Source: Deltaproteobacteria bacterium (GTDB taxonomy: Bacteria > Bdellovibrionota > UBA1018). Taken from it: DNA of 29,797 nucleotides. The stretch spans positions 1-29,797 of the forward strand of contig JABDFB010000017.1 of the NCBI GenBank assembly GCA_013286765.1. The letters run 5' to 3'. Under the pieces are notes generated by a model that saw only the letters and a list, made by a program, of their open reading frames with translations, did not search any database and was not told the origin of the DNA. The position numbers and the translations under genes were made by a program. This document shows positions 1-7,019 of the stretch, one piece after another. Within the stretch, counting starts at the first letter, position 1; each line of letters begins with the position of its first letter.

Positions 1-503
1 GAGAATCCTTCAACAGACATCTTTTGGAGTCGCGATCGTTGCCTCTGATTGTGCCGCTCGCAGTTTTGGTTATCTGGATCCCAATTGCATTTCACGGGAT
101 CTATGGCCTTTTTCTATTTAGAAAGGCACGACCTAATTTAGGACGCTTTCCATATTTTCAAAATCTCAAATATGTTCTTCAGCGTTTGAGTGGTTTAGGT
201 TTGCTCTTATTTATTCCTGCACACATATACAAGACTCGAATCGAACCGGGATTCTTGCATACTACCTTGGATTTTCATCACATGTCCGAGGGGCTTCATG
301 AGCCGCTGACACTCGCCGTTTATTTTCTGGGCGTTTTAGGTGTGGCATTTCACTTGTCAAATGGCTTTTGGCAATTCTGCATTGGCTGGGGTGTGACAAC
401 GTCTGAAAAAGCCATGAGAAGAGCTGAGGCTTTTAGTATCGCATTCTTTTTGATTTTGTTGACCATGGGCTATGGTGCGATTTGGGGATTCCTTAAGACG
501 TGA
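1..503 (+). CDS. sdhC: Succinate dehydrogenase cytochrome b558 subunit, 5'-truncated
   Basis: This is the haem-b membrane anchor of succinate dehydrogenase (complex II), which passes electrons from SdhAB to quinone. The reading frame is open to the left edge, so the TTG at 24 is not the real start; I infer that the first membrane helix lies outside the window. The visible part has about four hydrophobic segments and the order typical of Bacillus-type SdhC: FHGIYGLF, then QRLSG, then HIYKTR, then a late HLSNGFWQF. The histidines in these blocks are the expected haem ligands or their neighbours. The gene ends in GTGA, shared with the start of the next gene. sdhA and sdhB do not follow, so they must lie upstream or elsewhere. 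The family assignment is by remembered motif similarity to B. subtilis SdhC and is fairly secure. Confidence 0.88.
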   Translation, partial: ESFNRHLLESRSLPLIVPLAVLVIWIPIAFHGIYGLFLFRKARPNLGRFPYFQNLKYVLQRLSGLGLLLFIPAHIYKTRIEPGFLHTTLDFHHMSEGLHEPLTLAVYFLGVLGVAFHLSNGFWQFCIGWGVTTSEKAMRRAEAFSIAFFLILLTMGYGAIWGFLKT

Positions 504-1150
504 TACGTAAAATAAAAAGTTCCTACCTATCTACACTTGTTGGGGTAGTGTTCACTGTGTCAGTTTTCGCCCTTTCTCAAAATGCACTGGCCTTTGCAAT
601 TATTCCTGTCATGGATATTAGCTATAGCACTGGCTCTGGGACAGGCGACCAGAGCCCCAGTCTGGGTCTTAGTCCCCTCTTTTTTAAAGGGGGCGGCCTC
701 TTATTCGAAAATACAGTTGTAAATGGCGTTCGACTGGAATGGGGAGCTATTTACATGGTGCGAGGTTTCGTAAATAATTCTGTTTCGAGCCGGTTTGATT
801 TTTACTCGATGCAGTTTCCATTAACAGTGAAATACTATGTCAACCGAGCTTTCTTTATTGGGCTTGGTGGATATTACGCACACGGAATGGGAAACGTCTA
901 CATGAACCCCACATCTGGTGGTGATACACAATATAGCACCTACGGGGATTTGGGGCTTTCTGCCGATGACTTCGGATTGTTAGTCAGTATGGGTACCAAA
1001 CTCAATCTGGTCCCCAGAATCGCCTTGTTCATGGATGTCCGTTATCTCTACGGTTTACAAAATATCAGCAATATTCCTGGAGTCGGCATTCGACTGGCCG
1101 ATTATCAAGCGTTGGTTGGCCTGAGATTTGGTGGTGAAAAAGGCGACTGA
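500..1150 (+). CDS. Outer-membrane beta-barrel protein, unknown function
   Basis: The protein has 216 residues and starts at a GTG that overlaps the sdhC stop by four bases, so translation is probably coupled. Residues 1-32 form a signal peptide (basic MIRKIK, a hydrophobic stretch, then QNALA before the mature FAIIP). The rest alternates hydrophobic and polar residues with many aromatic and glycine residues, as in small eight- to ten-strand barrels: RLEWGAIYMVRGF, QFPLTVKYYV, FFIGLGGYYAHG, IALFMDVRYLYGL and the final strand YQALVGLRFGG. It resembles the general bacterial 'outer membrane protein beta-barrel' (OmpW/PorT-like) fold, but no family-specific residues are visible. It has no obvious link to complex II beyond its position. 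It is followed by a palindromic repeat that separates it from a convergent sigma-factor gene. Confidence 0.75.
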   Translation: MIRKIKSSYLSTLVGVVFTVSVFALSQNALAFAIIPVMDISYSTGSGTGDQSPSLGLSPLFFKGGGLLFENTVVNGVRLEWGAIYMVRGFVNNSVSSRFDFYSMQFPLTVKYYVNRAFFIGLGGYYAHGMGNVYMNPTSGGDTQYSTYGDLGLSADDFGLLVSMGTKLNLVPRIALFMDVRYLYGLQNISNIPGVGIRLADYQALVGLRFGGEKGD

Positions 1151-1159
1151 ACCCGTTCT

Positions 1160-1355
1160 GCGAAATAGGATTTTTGGCTTCAGGCGAGGAGGTTTTTGCG
1201 AAAGGTTCGGAGTGTACTTCGGCTTCAAGTGCATCCTGCACTTGACCGTCCACAGGACGGACACACTTTTCGGCCATTCATGGCCTCGAAGAGTACATGA
1301 GGACTCCTTGTGCTGGCGGCAGCCCCCGAAGTATGAAGCCAAAAAGACATTTCGC
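1160..1355. repeat. Nested palindromic intergenic repeat, copy A (with three extra hairpins)
   Basis: This element fills the gap between two convergent genes. Outer arms: GCGAAAT at 1160-1166 pairs with ATTTCGC at 1349-1355, and a 12-bp perfect arm at 1171-1182 (TTTTTGGCTTCA) pairs with 1334-1345. Inside lies a core (1176-1219) that aligns without gaps to copy B at 26621-26664, with 30 of 44 bases identical, and a right-hand block (1292-1303, AGTACATGAGGA) that matches copy B at 10 of 12. The tip is larger than in B. It holds three consecutive perfect hairpins: 1226-1244 (8-bp stem), 1246-1260 (6-bp stem, loop ACA) and 1272-1285 (5-bp stem, loop TTCA). The right arm touches the stop codon of the sigma gene, so the element may also end transcription from both sides, although it has no U-tract. 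Confidence 0.8.
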
Positions 1356-1963
1356 TAGGCGCTATCCTCGGCTGAGACTTCCATATGCACCCTCACCATA
1401 GTAGATTTCGCCCGGTTGATGAGCGATTTTACGGCGGATAAGCTCAGATTCATGGATTTTGAAATCTCTTCGTAAGAGAGGCAATTCACCAATCGCAAAA
1501 GAATCGCTTCCTTTTGTCGATTGCAGAGAGACTTCATTAATTCTTCTAATTTACGTTTTTCCAGTTCCTCGATGATAATGGATTCGGCAGTTTCCTGTGA
1601 GGAGGGCTCGAAATGATAAGAGATGGGTTCTCCTATCTGGTGTTGCCGGAGATAATCGAAGACAGTGTTTCGGGCGATTGTCCAGATCCATCCTGAAAAT
1701 TCGTATTCGGCATTATAAGTCTTACGATAGTGATAGATTTTAAGAAAGACGTCTTGGCAAAGTTCTTCAGCCACATCCACAGAATGAATCTGCTTCATAA
1801 TAAATTTTAGAATCGGTTTCTTAAATCGAGAATAAATAGGTTCGAAAGCTTCTAAATCACCGTTGAGAAAGCGCAACAAAATCTCTTGTTCGGTGAGTCC
1901 CGACAAGGAGTTGCCCGCACACGTTAGGCCTTGACCCTTTAATCCATTAAAGGTCTCCAACAT
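1355..1963 (-). CDS. ECF-type RNA polymerase sigma factor
   Basis: This 202-residue sigma-70-family protein has only regions 2 and 4, the size and layout of extracytoplasmic-function sigma factors. Region 2 runs from about residue 28 to 105 (DLEAFEPIYSRF, then DVAEELCQDVFLKIY, then FSGWIWTIARNTVFDYLR). Region 4 is at about 142-192 (NRQKEAILLRLVNCLSYEEI, then LSLSAVKSLINRAK, the DNA-binding helix-turn-helix). The roughly 35 residues between the regions are acidic. It starts 47 bases after the pnp stop on the same strand, so it may be read from the pnp transcript or from the AT-rich gap in between. No anti-sigma factor gene is adjacent: the next gene is convergent and encodes a barrel protein. 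The target promoters are unknown. The start ATG at 1963 has only a weak ribosome-binding site. Confidence 0.88.
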   Translation of the reverse strand: MLETFNGLKGQGLTCAGNSLSGLTEQEILLRFLNGDLEAFEPIYSRFKKPILKFIMKQIHSVDVAEELCQDVFLKIYHYRKTYNAEYEFSGWIWTIARNTVFDYLRQHQIGEPISYHFEPSSQETAESIIIEELEKRKLEELMKSLCNRQKEAILLRLVNCLSYEEISKSMNLSLSAVKSLINRAKSTMVRVHMEVSAEDSA

Positions 1964-2010
1964 ATTCCAATCATATTAAATTTTGGATCTAAAAGTAAGC
2001 CTTTTTAATA

Positions 2011-4206
2011 TTAACTCGGTCGATTGTCTGTCGGTTTTGATTTGAAGCCAGCACGTTCAGGTCGAGGCCCTCGCTCACGTTCTTGAGTTCCTTGTGTTTG
2101 AGGTAACAAAGCTTTTTTAGAGAGTCTGATTTTTCCAGCTTTGTCTACTTCGATGACTTTGACTTCGATTTCATCACCCTCTTTTAAATAATCTTGAACA
2201 CTGTTCACGCGTTCATAGGCGATTTCAGAGATGTGTAGCAGACCGTCCTGATTAGGCAGTACACTCACGAAGGCACCAAACTCCACAATCTTTTTTACAA
2301 CGCCTTTATATACTTTTCCGACTTCTACTTCAGCTACAATGCCCTTGATAATATCGATCGCTTTTTGAGCTGCAAGATTGTCATTTGAAGCAATATTGAT
2401 TTTTCCATCGTCATTAATGTCAATTTTGCATCCTGTTTGGGCAATGATCTCTTTAATAACTTTGCCACCGGACCCAATTACATCTCTGATCTTGTCAACA
2501 GGAACAGAGATCGTAATAATTCTGGGAGCAAATTTTGAAATATCCACTCGGGGTTGATCGATCGCTTTTTCCATTTCTTTCAGAATATGTAAGCGTCCCT
2601 GTCTTGCTTGAGCAAGAGCTGAACTCATAATTTGAGAATCAACACCTTCGATTTTAATATCCATCTGGATGCCAGTCACACCGTCGGCAGTCCCGGCTAC
2701 TTTAAAATCCATGTCGCCCAAATGATCTTCATCCCCTAAAATGTCTGATAGGATAGCCACTCGGGAGCTCTCTTTGATCAAGCCCATGGCGATTCCCGCA
2801 ACGGGCTTGCCAAAAGGCACGCCAGCGTCCATAAGCGCCATCGAGGCACTACAGACAGATCCCATTGAAGAAGAGCCATTGCTTTCGAGCGTTTCACAGA
2901 CAATACGAACAGTGTAGGGAAATTTCTGATGCACTGGCATCATCGCGCGAATTGATCTTTCAGCAAGAGCGCCGTGGCCAATCTCACGTCGACTTTGACC
3001 GCCCATTCGGCCTGTTTCTCCAACGCTAAACGGAGGGAAATTGTAATGAAGCATGAATTTTCGCATATTGTTCTGAAACATCGTATCAACAATTTGCTCG
3101 TCATCAGTCGTACCTAGTGTGACGGTCGACAGAACCTGTGTTTCACCTCGAGTGAATAAAGCACTTCCGTGGGTTCTTGGTAGCAGTCCCGATTCTACTG
3201 AGATTGGCCGAATTGTGACCGTGTCACGGCCGTCAATTCGCACACCTTCACTTAAGATCATCTCGCGCATCATTTGATACTGAAGCTGATCAAAGATCGC
3301 TTTTACACTGGTTGCTTTTGTTTCAGCTTCATCCGAATTTTCCTCGAAGGCCGTCGATGGAACTAGTGCTTCTACTGCGGCTTTTCGGGCATCTGCAACT
3401 AAATCATTGCGAACTTGTTTTTCTTTGGTTTTCAGGGCTTTTTGTAATGGCCCTTTAGCAAATTTTTCGACTTTTTCCTTCAAACTGGACTCTGTTGCTG
3501 CAGGTGTGAATTCTCGCTTCGGTTTACCGCAAAGGCGTCTGAGTTCTTCAACGCATTGGACGACTTTTTTAATTTCATCATGACCGAGATTGATCGCAGC
3601 TAGAACTTCCTCTTCAGGAACCTCTTTGGCGCCACCTTCGACCATCATAATGGCATTCTTAGTTCCGGCGACCAGAATTTCCATATCTGATTCTCCGGTA
3701 TCAATCTGGCTCCAAGTAGGATTGACAACTAAATTTCCTTGGATTCGGCCAACCCGGCAAGCTGCTGTTGGGCCGTTAAATGGAATATCAGAAATATGAA
3801 GCGCAGCGGATGTGGCGACAGCTGCCGCAACATCGACATCTGCTTCGGGATCAACCGAAAGGACTGTTGCGACTACTTGTGTATCGTAAAAAAAGCCCTC
3901 AGGAAAAAGAGGTCGGATCGGACGATCGATCATTCTCGCAGACAGTGTTGCTTCTTGTGTGGGTCGACCTTCTCGTTTGTGAAAACTACCGGGAATTTTT
4001 CCGGCAGCGTAAAATTTTTCTGCAAACTCAACGGTGAGCGGAAAAAAATCAGCGCCTTCTCGCGGTTCTTGCGCCGCACAGACTGTAACGAGTACTCGTG
4101 TGTCTCCGTAACTGACTAATACTGAGCCATTTGCCTGTTTTGCTAACTTGCCTGTTTCAATGGAAAGCTTCTTGCCTCCCATTTCACATGATACATTATG
4201 AATCAT
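2011..4206 (-). CDS. pnp: Polyribonucleotide nucleotidyltransferase (PNPase)
   Basis: PNPase degrades RNA 3'-to-5' by phosphorolysis and works in the mRNA-decay machinery. The protein has 731 residues, close to the family norm of about 700-720. It has two RNase PH-like domains: the first carries HKREGRPT near residue 77, and the second carries the active-site stretch SNGSSSMGSVC and later GDEDHLGDMDFK. An alpha-helical linker lies between them. A KH domain follows at about 567-626, with the GSGG loop near 577, then an S1 domain at about 627-700 (VYKGVVKKIVEFGAFV) and a basic, disordered tail. The ATG at 4206 is preceded by a strong GGGAGGG site. It follows rpsO by 75 bases, the classical rpsO-pnp pair. 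That gap contains a small hairpin just upstream of the ribosome-binding site, where E. coli pnp is autoregulated through RNase III. Confidence 0.98.
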   Translation of the reverse strand: MIHNVSCEMGGKKLSIETGKLAKQANGSVLVSYGDTRVLVTVCAAQEPREGADFFPLTVEFAEKFYAAGKIPGSFHKREGRPTQEATLSARMIDRPIRPLFPEGFFYDTQVVATVLSVDPEADVDVAAAVATSAALHISDIPFNGPTAACRVGRIQGNLVVNPTWSQIDTGESDMEILVAGTKNAIMMVEGGAKEVPEEEVLAAINLGHDEIKKVVQCVEELRRLCGKPKREFTPAATESSLKEKVEKFAKGPLQKALKTKEKQVRNDLVADARKAAVEALVPSTAFEENSDEAETKATSVKAIFDQLQYQMMREMILSEGVRIDGRDTVTIRPISVESGLLPRTHGSALFTRGETQVLSTVTLGTTDDEQIVDTMFQNNMRKFMLHYNFPPFSVGETGRMGGQSRREIGHGALAERSIRAMMPVHQKFPYTVRIVCETLESNGSSSMGSVCSASMALMDAGVPFGKPVAGIAMGLIKESSRVAILSDILGDEDHLGDMDFKVAGTADGVTGIQMDIKIEGVDSQIMSSALAQARQGRLHILKEMEKAIDQPRVDISKFAPRIITISVPVDKIRDVIGSGGKVIKEIIAQTGCKIDINDDGKINIASNDNLAAQKAIDIIKGIVAEVEVGKVYKGVVKKIVEFGAFVSVLPNQDGLLHISEIAYERVNSVQDYLKEGDEIEVKVIEVDKAGKIRLSKKALLPQTQGTQERERGPRPERAGFKSKPTDNRPS

Positions 4207-4281
4207 CGTGCCCTCCCGGCTACCCGCATGGGTGCCTTTGGCTGAAAATAAACTCTTATTGGAGCAACTTCTGAACTAGAA
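4207..4281 (-). promoter_or_regulatory. rpsO-pnp spacer with a hairpin next to the pnp ribosome-binding site
   Basis: Read on the minus strand, the spacer ends with a short GC-rich hairpin (GGCACCC, loop ATGC, GGGTAGCC, one bulge), followed directly by the GGGAGGG ribosome-binding site and the pnp ATG. In E. coli the pnp leader is a hairpin cut by RNase III and then destroyed by PNPase itself. The position here fits such a control, but the stem is short and the role is inferred. Confidence 0.35.
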
Positions 4282-4560
4282 TTATTTTCTGAGTTCGAGA
4301 GATTGTATGAGTTGTGTGTAACGTTTTTGATCTGCGACACGAAGATAGCCTAGTAATTTTCGTCGTTGTCCGACCAATTTTAATAGTCCGCGTCGTGAGT
4401 GATGATCCTTAGGATGATCTTTGAAGTGCTCGTTCAACTCATTAATATGGTGAGTGAGAAGGGCAACTTGAACTTCGGGAGACCCTGTGTCGCCCGAACT
4501 TCTAGCGTACTTGCTAATGATTTCTGTTTTGCTACTGGTTACTTCTGCTTTTTCTGCCAT
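4282..4560 (-). CDS. rpsO: 30S ribosomal protein S15
   Basis: S15 binds 16S rRNA early in small-subunit assembly. The protein has 92 residues (family about 89) and carries the conserved blocks [36 protein letters not shown] and [10 protein letters not shown]. The few extra residues at the N terminus ([12 protein letters not shown]) are normal variation. The ATG at 4560 follows an AGGT site in an A-rich leader of about 60 bases. Upstream lies a very large palindrome (4620-4815) that separates it from rpoH. S15 often represses its own mRNA through a leader structure in other bacteria; whether the short A-rich leader or the palindrome does this here cannot be told from sequence. pnp follows on the same strand. 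Confidence 0.98.
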   Translation of the reverse strand: MAEKAEVTSSKTEIISKYARSSGDTGSPEVQVALLTHHINELNEHFKDHPKDHHSRRGLLKLVGQRRKLLGYLRVADQKRYTQLIQSLELRK

Positions 4561-4619
4561 GGTTTTTACCTAAAACAATTGATTTTTATTGGTTTTTTTC
4601 TCTATTCTTCTATTTCGAC

Positions 4620-4815
4620 AGGTACTAACACGGTAAGATGTCGGATGTAAAGGCAATTTCCGTGGCTGGTGATGAACACCGCTTTTTGCGAGAGCAGACT
4701 TCGTGTCTTTCCTGCCAGCCGCCGTCCTGGCTGGCAGGAATCTCGCAAAAAGCGGTGTTCATCACCAGCCACGGGAAATCCTTCATGATGCCGACTGCGG
4801 GCCACTGAAGGTACT
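4620..4815. repeat. Long perfect inverted repeat with a nested hairpin, flanked by a 7-bp direct repeat
   Basis: The outer arms at 4660-4693 and 4741-4774 are a perfect 34-base inverted repeat (left arm begins CCGTGGCTGG, ends TTTTTGCGAGA). Pairing continues imperfectly outward to about 4640/4795 through T-G wobbles and short matches. Inside, 4709-4720 (TTCCTGCCAGCC) pairs perfectly with 4729-4740, making a second 12-bp stem with an 8-base loop that directly abuts the right outer arm. A four-bp mini-hairpin (AGAC/GTCT) lies on the left. AGGTACT occurs at both 4620-4626 and 4809-4815, just outside the structure, like a target-site duplication. No convincing protein is encoded. It could be a miniature mobile element, a strong RNA hairpin acting as an RNase III site, or a barrier between rpoH and rpsO transcription. 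Confidence 0.85.
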
Positions 4816-4860
4816 TTCATTAGATTCATTTAGAAGGCTTCGAAGGTTCTGGCACAAGGG

Positions 4861-5934
4861 CTAACTCAAGTTAGGTTTCAGAAATTCACGAAGTTTTTCA
4901 ATGACTTTAGCCTCTATTTGCCGGGCGCGCTCTCTGGTCAATCCATAGAGGTCGGCTACTTCCTGCAGTGTTTTAGGGTCTTCAGCGAGTAATCGATCGT
5001 GCAAGAGTCGGAGTTCTTTCTGGTTTAGTTGTTTTTCGAAACTAGGCAGGCGATCCCTCAGAATATTAATCAGCTGTTCCCGCTCTAACGAAGAGTCGAT
5101 ACTCTCGTTTTCATCAGGAAGGCGATCCAGGTGCGACGCGGTTTTACCGCTCGCGTCCTTGTCGATTGGACTATCTAGCGATACTTCAATTCCGTGTCCG
5201 GAGAGCCGCTGTTCCATTTCGACGACGTCTTTTTCACGAACATTGAGCTTTTCTGCGAGCAGTTTTGGTCCGGCCAACAAGCCTTGTGCTTCCAGCTTCT
5301 CTTTTTCGCGCATCAGATGGTAGAAAAGTTTTTTTTGGGCTTGAGTCGTGCCAATTTTTACCAGCCTAAAATTATCTAATAGGTATTTCAAAATATAAGA
5401 TCGGATCCACCAGGAGGCATAGTAGCCGAGACGAGCCCCTTTTGTTGGGTCAAATTTGGAAACCGCTTTCATCAACCCTATGTTTCCCTCTTGAATGAGA
5501 TCCAAGAGATTCGAATAGATACTTCGATATTCGAATGCGATCTTGACGACCAACCTAAGATTGGCTGTTACAAGCGCTTTTGCCGCAGCTATATCGCCCT
5601 GTTCTTTCATTTTAACGGCTAAAGCAAATTCCTCGGCCGGCTCTAAGAGAGGATATTTCCGAATTTCTTCTAGGTATTTTTTTAAGGGATCGTGGGGAGA
5701 AATCGGGCTTGCGTCAGTGTCCGCGGGTAAATTTTCCGGCAAAGGTGCAGGCAGATTTGTAGAGCTGGGATCTAGTTCGTCCTCTGGCGGGCCATCAAGC
5801 TCCTCGGTTGTACGTTCTTGATCTTCATCAGAATTATCCACGAGTACGCTTGCTGCAAGAACTTTCTCTTTCGTTCGCGTTTTTCTGGGAGGAGAAGATA
5901 AATTGTTTTTCGAAGGTGCTCTTTTTTTCTTCAT
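4861..5934 (-). CDS. rpoH: RNA polymerase sigma factor, RpoH (sigma-32) type, with N-terminal extension
   Basis: Heat-shock-type alternative sigma factor of 357 residues. Region 1.2 begins at about residue 82 (DPLKKYLEEI). Region 2 includes DLIQEGNIGLMKAVSKF (145-161) and YASWWIRSYILKYLLDNFR (172-190). The stretch 196-214 (TQAQKKLFYHLMREKEKL) is the 'RpoH box' that distinguishes sigma-32 from RpoD. Region 4.2 is at about 322-352 (TLQEVADLYGLTRERARQIEAK). The first 80 residues are an extra, low-complexity tail, basic then strongly acidic and proline-rich, absent from the 284-residue E. coli protein. The start codon is 33 bases from a divergent gene, so the two promoters overlap. Downstream lies the large palindrome and then rpsO. 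The class is secure; the physiological role as the heat-shock factor is inferred. Confidence 0.88.
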   Translation of the reverse strand: MKKKRAPSKNNLSSPPRKTRTKEKVLAASVLVDNSDEDQERTTEELDGPPEDELDPSSTNLPAPLPENLPADTDASPISPHDPLKKYLEEIRKYPLLEPAEEFALAVKMKEQGDIAAAKALVTANLRLVVKIAFEYRSIYSNLLDLIQEGNIGLMKAVSKFDPTKGARLGYYASWWIRSYILKYLLDNFRLVKIGTTQAQKKLFYHLMREKEKLEAQGLLAGPKLLAEKLNVREKDVVEMEQRLSGHGIEVSLDSPIDKDASGKTASHLDRLPDENESIDSSLEREQLINILRDRLPSFEKQLNQKELRLLHDRLLAEDPKTLQEVADLYGLTRERARQIEAKVIEKLREFLKPNLS

Positions 5935-5967
5935 ACGGGTTTCGAGATTTTTTATACTAGTTAAGCA
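5935..5967. promoter_or_regulatory. Divergent promoter region between rpoH and the metallohydrolase gene
   Basis: Only 33 bases separate the two start codons. A TATACT at 5953-5958 is a good plus-strand -10 box, and the same AT-rich stretch read on the minus strand gives AGTATAA. If the plus-strand -10 box is used, the message would begin at about 5965, nearly leaderless for the ATG at 5968. Alternatively, translation could begin at the ATG at 6013, which has AGGTGGA nine bases upstream. Confidence 0.4.
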
Positions 5968-6984
5968 ATGGACTCAAGCAACATGATATTTGCTTTAGGT
6001 GGAATTCACGTCATGCAGGGTGAAACCAGAGAGATCTATTTAAAAGTCTCCGAATCTTTTTTGTCCAGCTCTATCCAAGTACCCGTTACCGTTTTTCGAG
6101 GCAAGAGGCCCGGTCCAACTGGTTTTGTCGTTGCTGCGATCCATGGTGATGAAATTAACGGAGTTGATATTGTAAGGCAACTGATCTTTGATATGGATCT
6201 GGATCGGCTTTCTGGAACGCTGATAGCAATTCCTGTCGCTAATATTCCGGGCTTTCTCGCACAGTCAAGATATCTTCCTTACCATCGCGACTTAAATCGT
6301 TTCTTTCCCGGCTCAAAAAATGGTCATAACGCCGAACGATTTGCCTATCGGTTTTTTCGTGAAATAGTCAAAAAATGCGATTTTGGAATAGATCTTCATA
6401 CAGCGGCTGCAGGCCGAACTAACCTTCCGCATGTCCGGGGCGACATGAATAATGCCCAAGTGAGGAAGCTCGCCAGAGCCTTCGGATCAACTGTAATAGT
6501 TGATCAACCGGGCGTCGAAGGTTCGCTGAGACGTGAAGCGACGAATAGGGGGGTGCCAACAATTTTGTTTGAGGCCGGGGAAACGGGGCGGTTTTCAACC
6601 AAGGTATCTGCGGTGGGGCTGAAGGGCGTCTGGAATGTTTTGGCAGAAATGGATATGTGGCCAAAAAGTAAGAGAAAAACTCCACCTTTTCAGGTGATTG
6701 TTAAACAAAGTGAATGGGTAAGGGCTGAAAAAGGGGGGCTTTTAGACCTCTGTGTAAAGCCTGGCGACTTAATTTATGAGGGAGATATTGCAGGATCCAT
6801 TCTGGATCCATTTGGAAAGACCGTTACGAGAATAAAAGTGCCGGCCACTGGGATCGTGATCGGCATAACAAAAGCACCCTTAACGGTGCCCGGTACCGCC
6901 ATTGTTCATATTGCTCGCTTAAAAAAGACGCTTTCTTTAGTAGAGCGATCGTTAGGAGAGAAACGCTCTTTGAGAAAACGCTGA
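5968..6984 (+). CDS. AstE/AspA-type zinc metallohydrolase (succinylglutamate desuccinylase/aspartoacylase family)
   Basis: The 338-residue protein belongs to the M14-like group that removes acyl groups from amino acids or trims C-terminal residues. The zinc site is visible: H59 and E62 in IHGDE and H144 in DLHTA. A catalytic glutamate is expected in FEAGE (202-205), and DLNRFFPG (108-115) is the substrate-binding block. The C-terminal 110 residues form a beta-rich domain. The substrate cannot be read from sequence; relatives are often annotated only as 'succinylglutamate desuccinylase', and no arginine-catabolism genes are nearby. The start is uncertain. GGIHVMQG (11-18) lines up with a conserved strand in relatives, favouring ATG 5968 or 5983, but the only good ribosome-binding site precedes ATG 6013. 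The M16 protease follows 35 bases downstream. Confidence 0.82.
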   Translation: MDSSNMIFALGGIHVMQGETREIYLKVSESFLSSSIQVPVTVFRGKRPGPTGFVVAAIHGDEINGVDIVRQLIFDMDLDRLSGTLIAIPVANIPGFLAQSRYLPYHRDLNRFFPGSKNGHNAERFAYRFFREIVKKCDFGIDLHTAAAGRTNLPHVRGDMNNAQVRKLARAFGSTVIVDQPGVEGSLRREATNRGVPTILFEAGETGRFSTKVSAVGLKGVWNVLAEMDMWPKSKRKTPPFQVIVKQSEWVRAEKGGLLDLCVKPGDLIYEGDIAGSILDPFGKTVTRIKVPATGIVIGITKAPLTVPGTAIVHIARLKKTLSLVERSLGEKRSLRKR

Positions 6985-7019
6985 TCGACAATTGGGCGGG
7001 TTCAGGCTATTTTTCTAAT

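Noticed and set aside
1055..1358. Small reading frames across repeat copy A on both strands
   Set aside because: They are explained by the palindromic structure, have no ribosome-binding sites and show no protein-like pattern.
4602..4829. 75-codon frame on the minus strand through the large palindrome
   Set aside because: Its codons are the two complementary arms; there is no plausible protein composition or start.
5935..5967. CIRCE/HrcA heat-shock operator before rpoH
   Set aside because: No TTAGCACTC or GAGTGCTAA arms are present.
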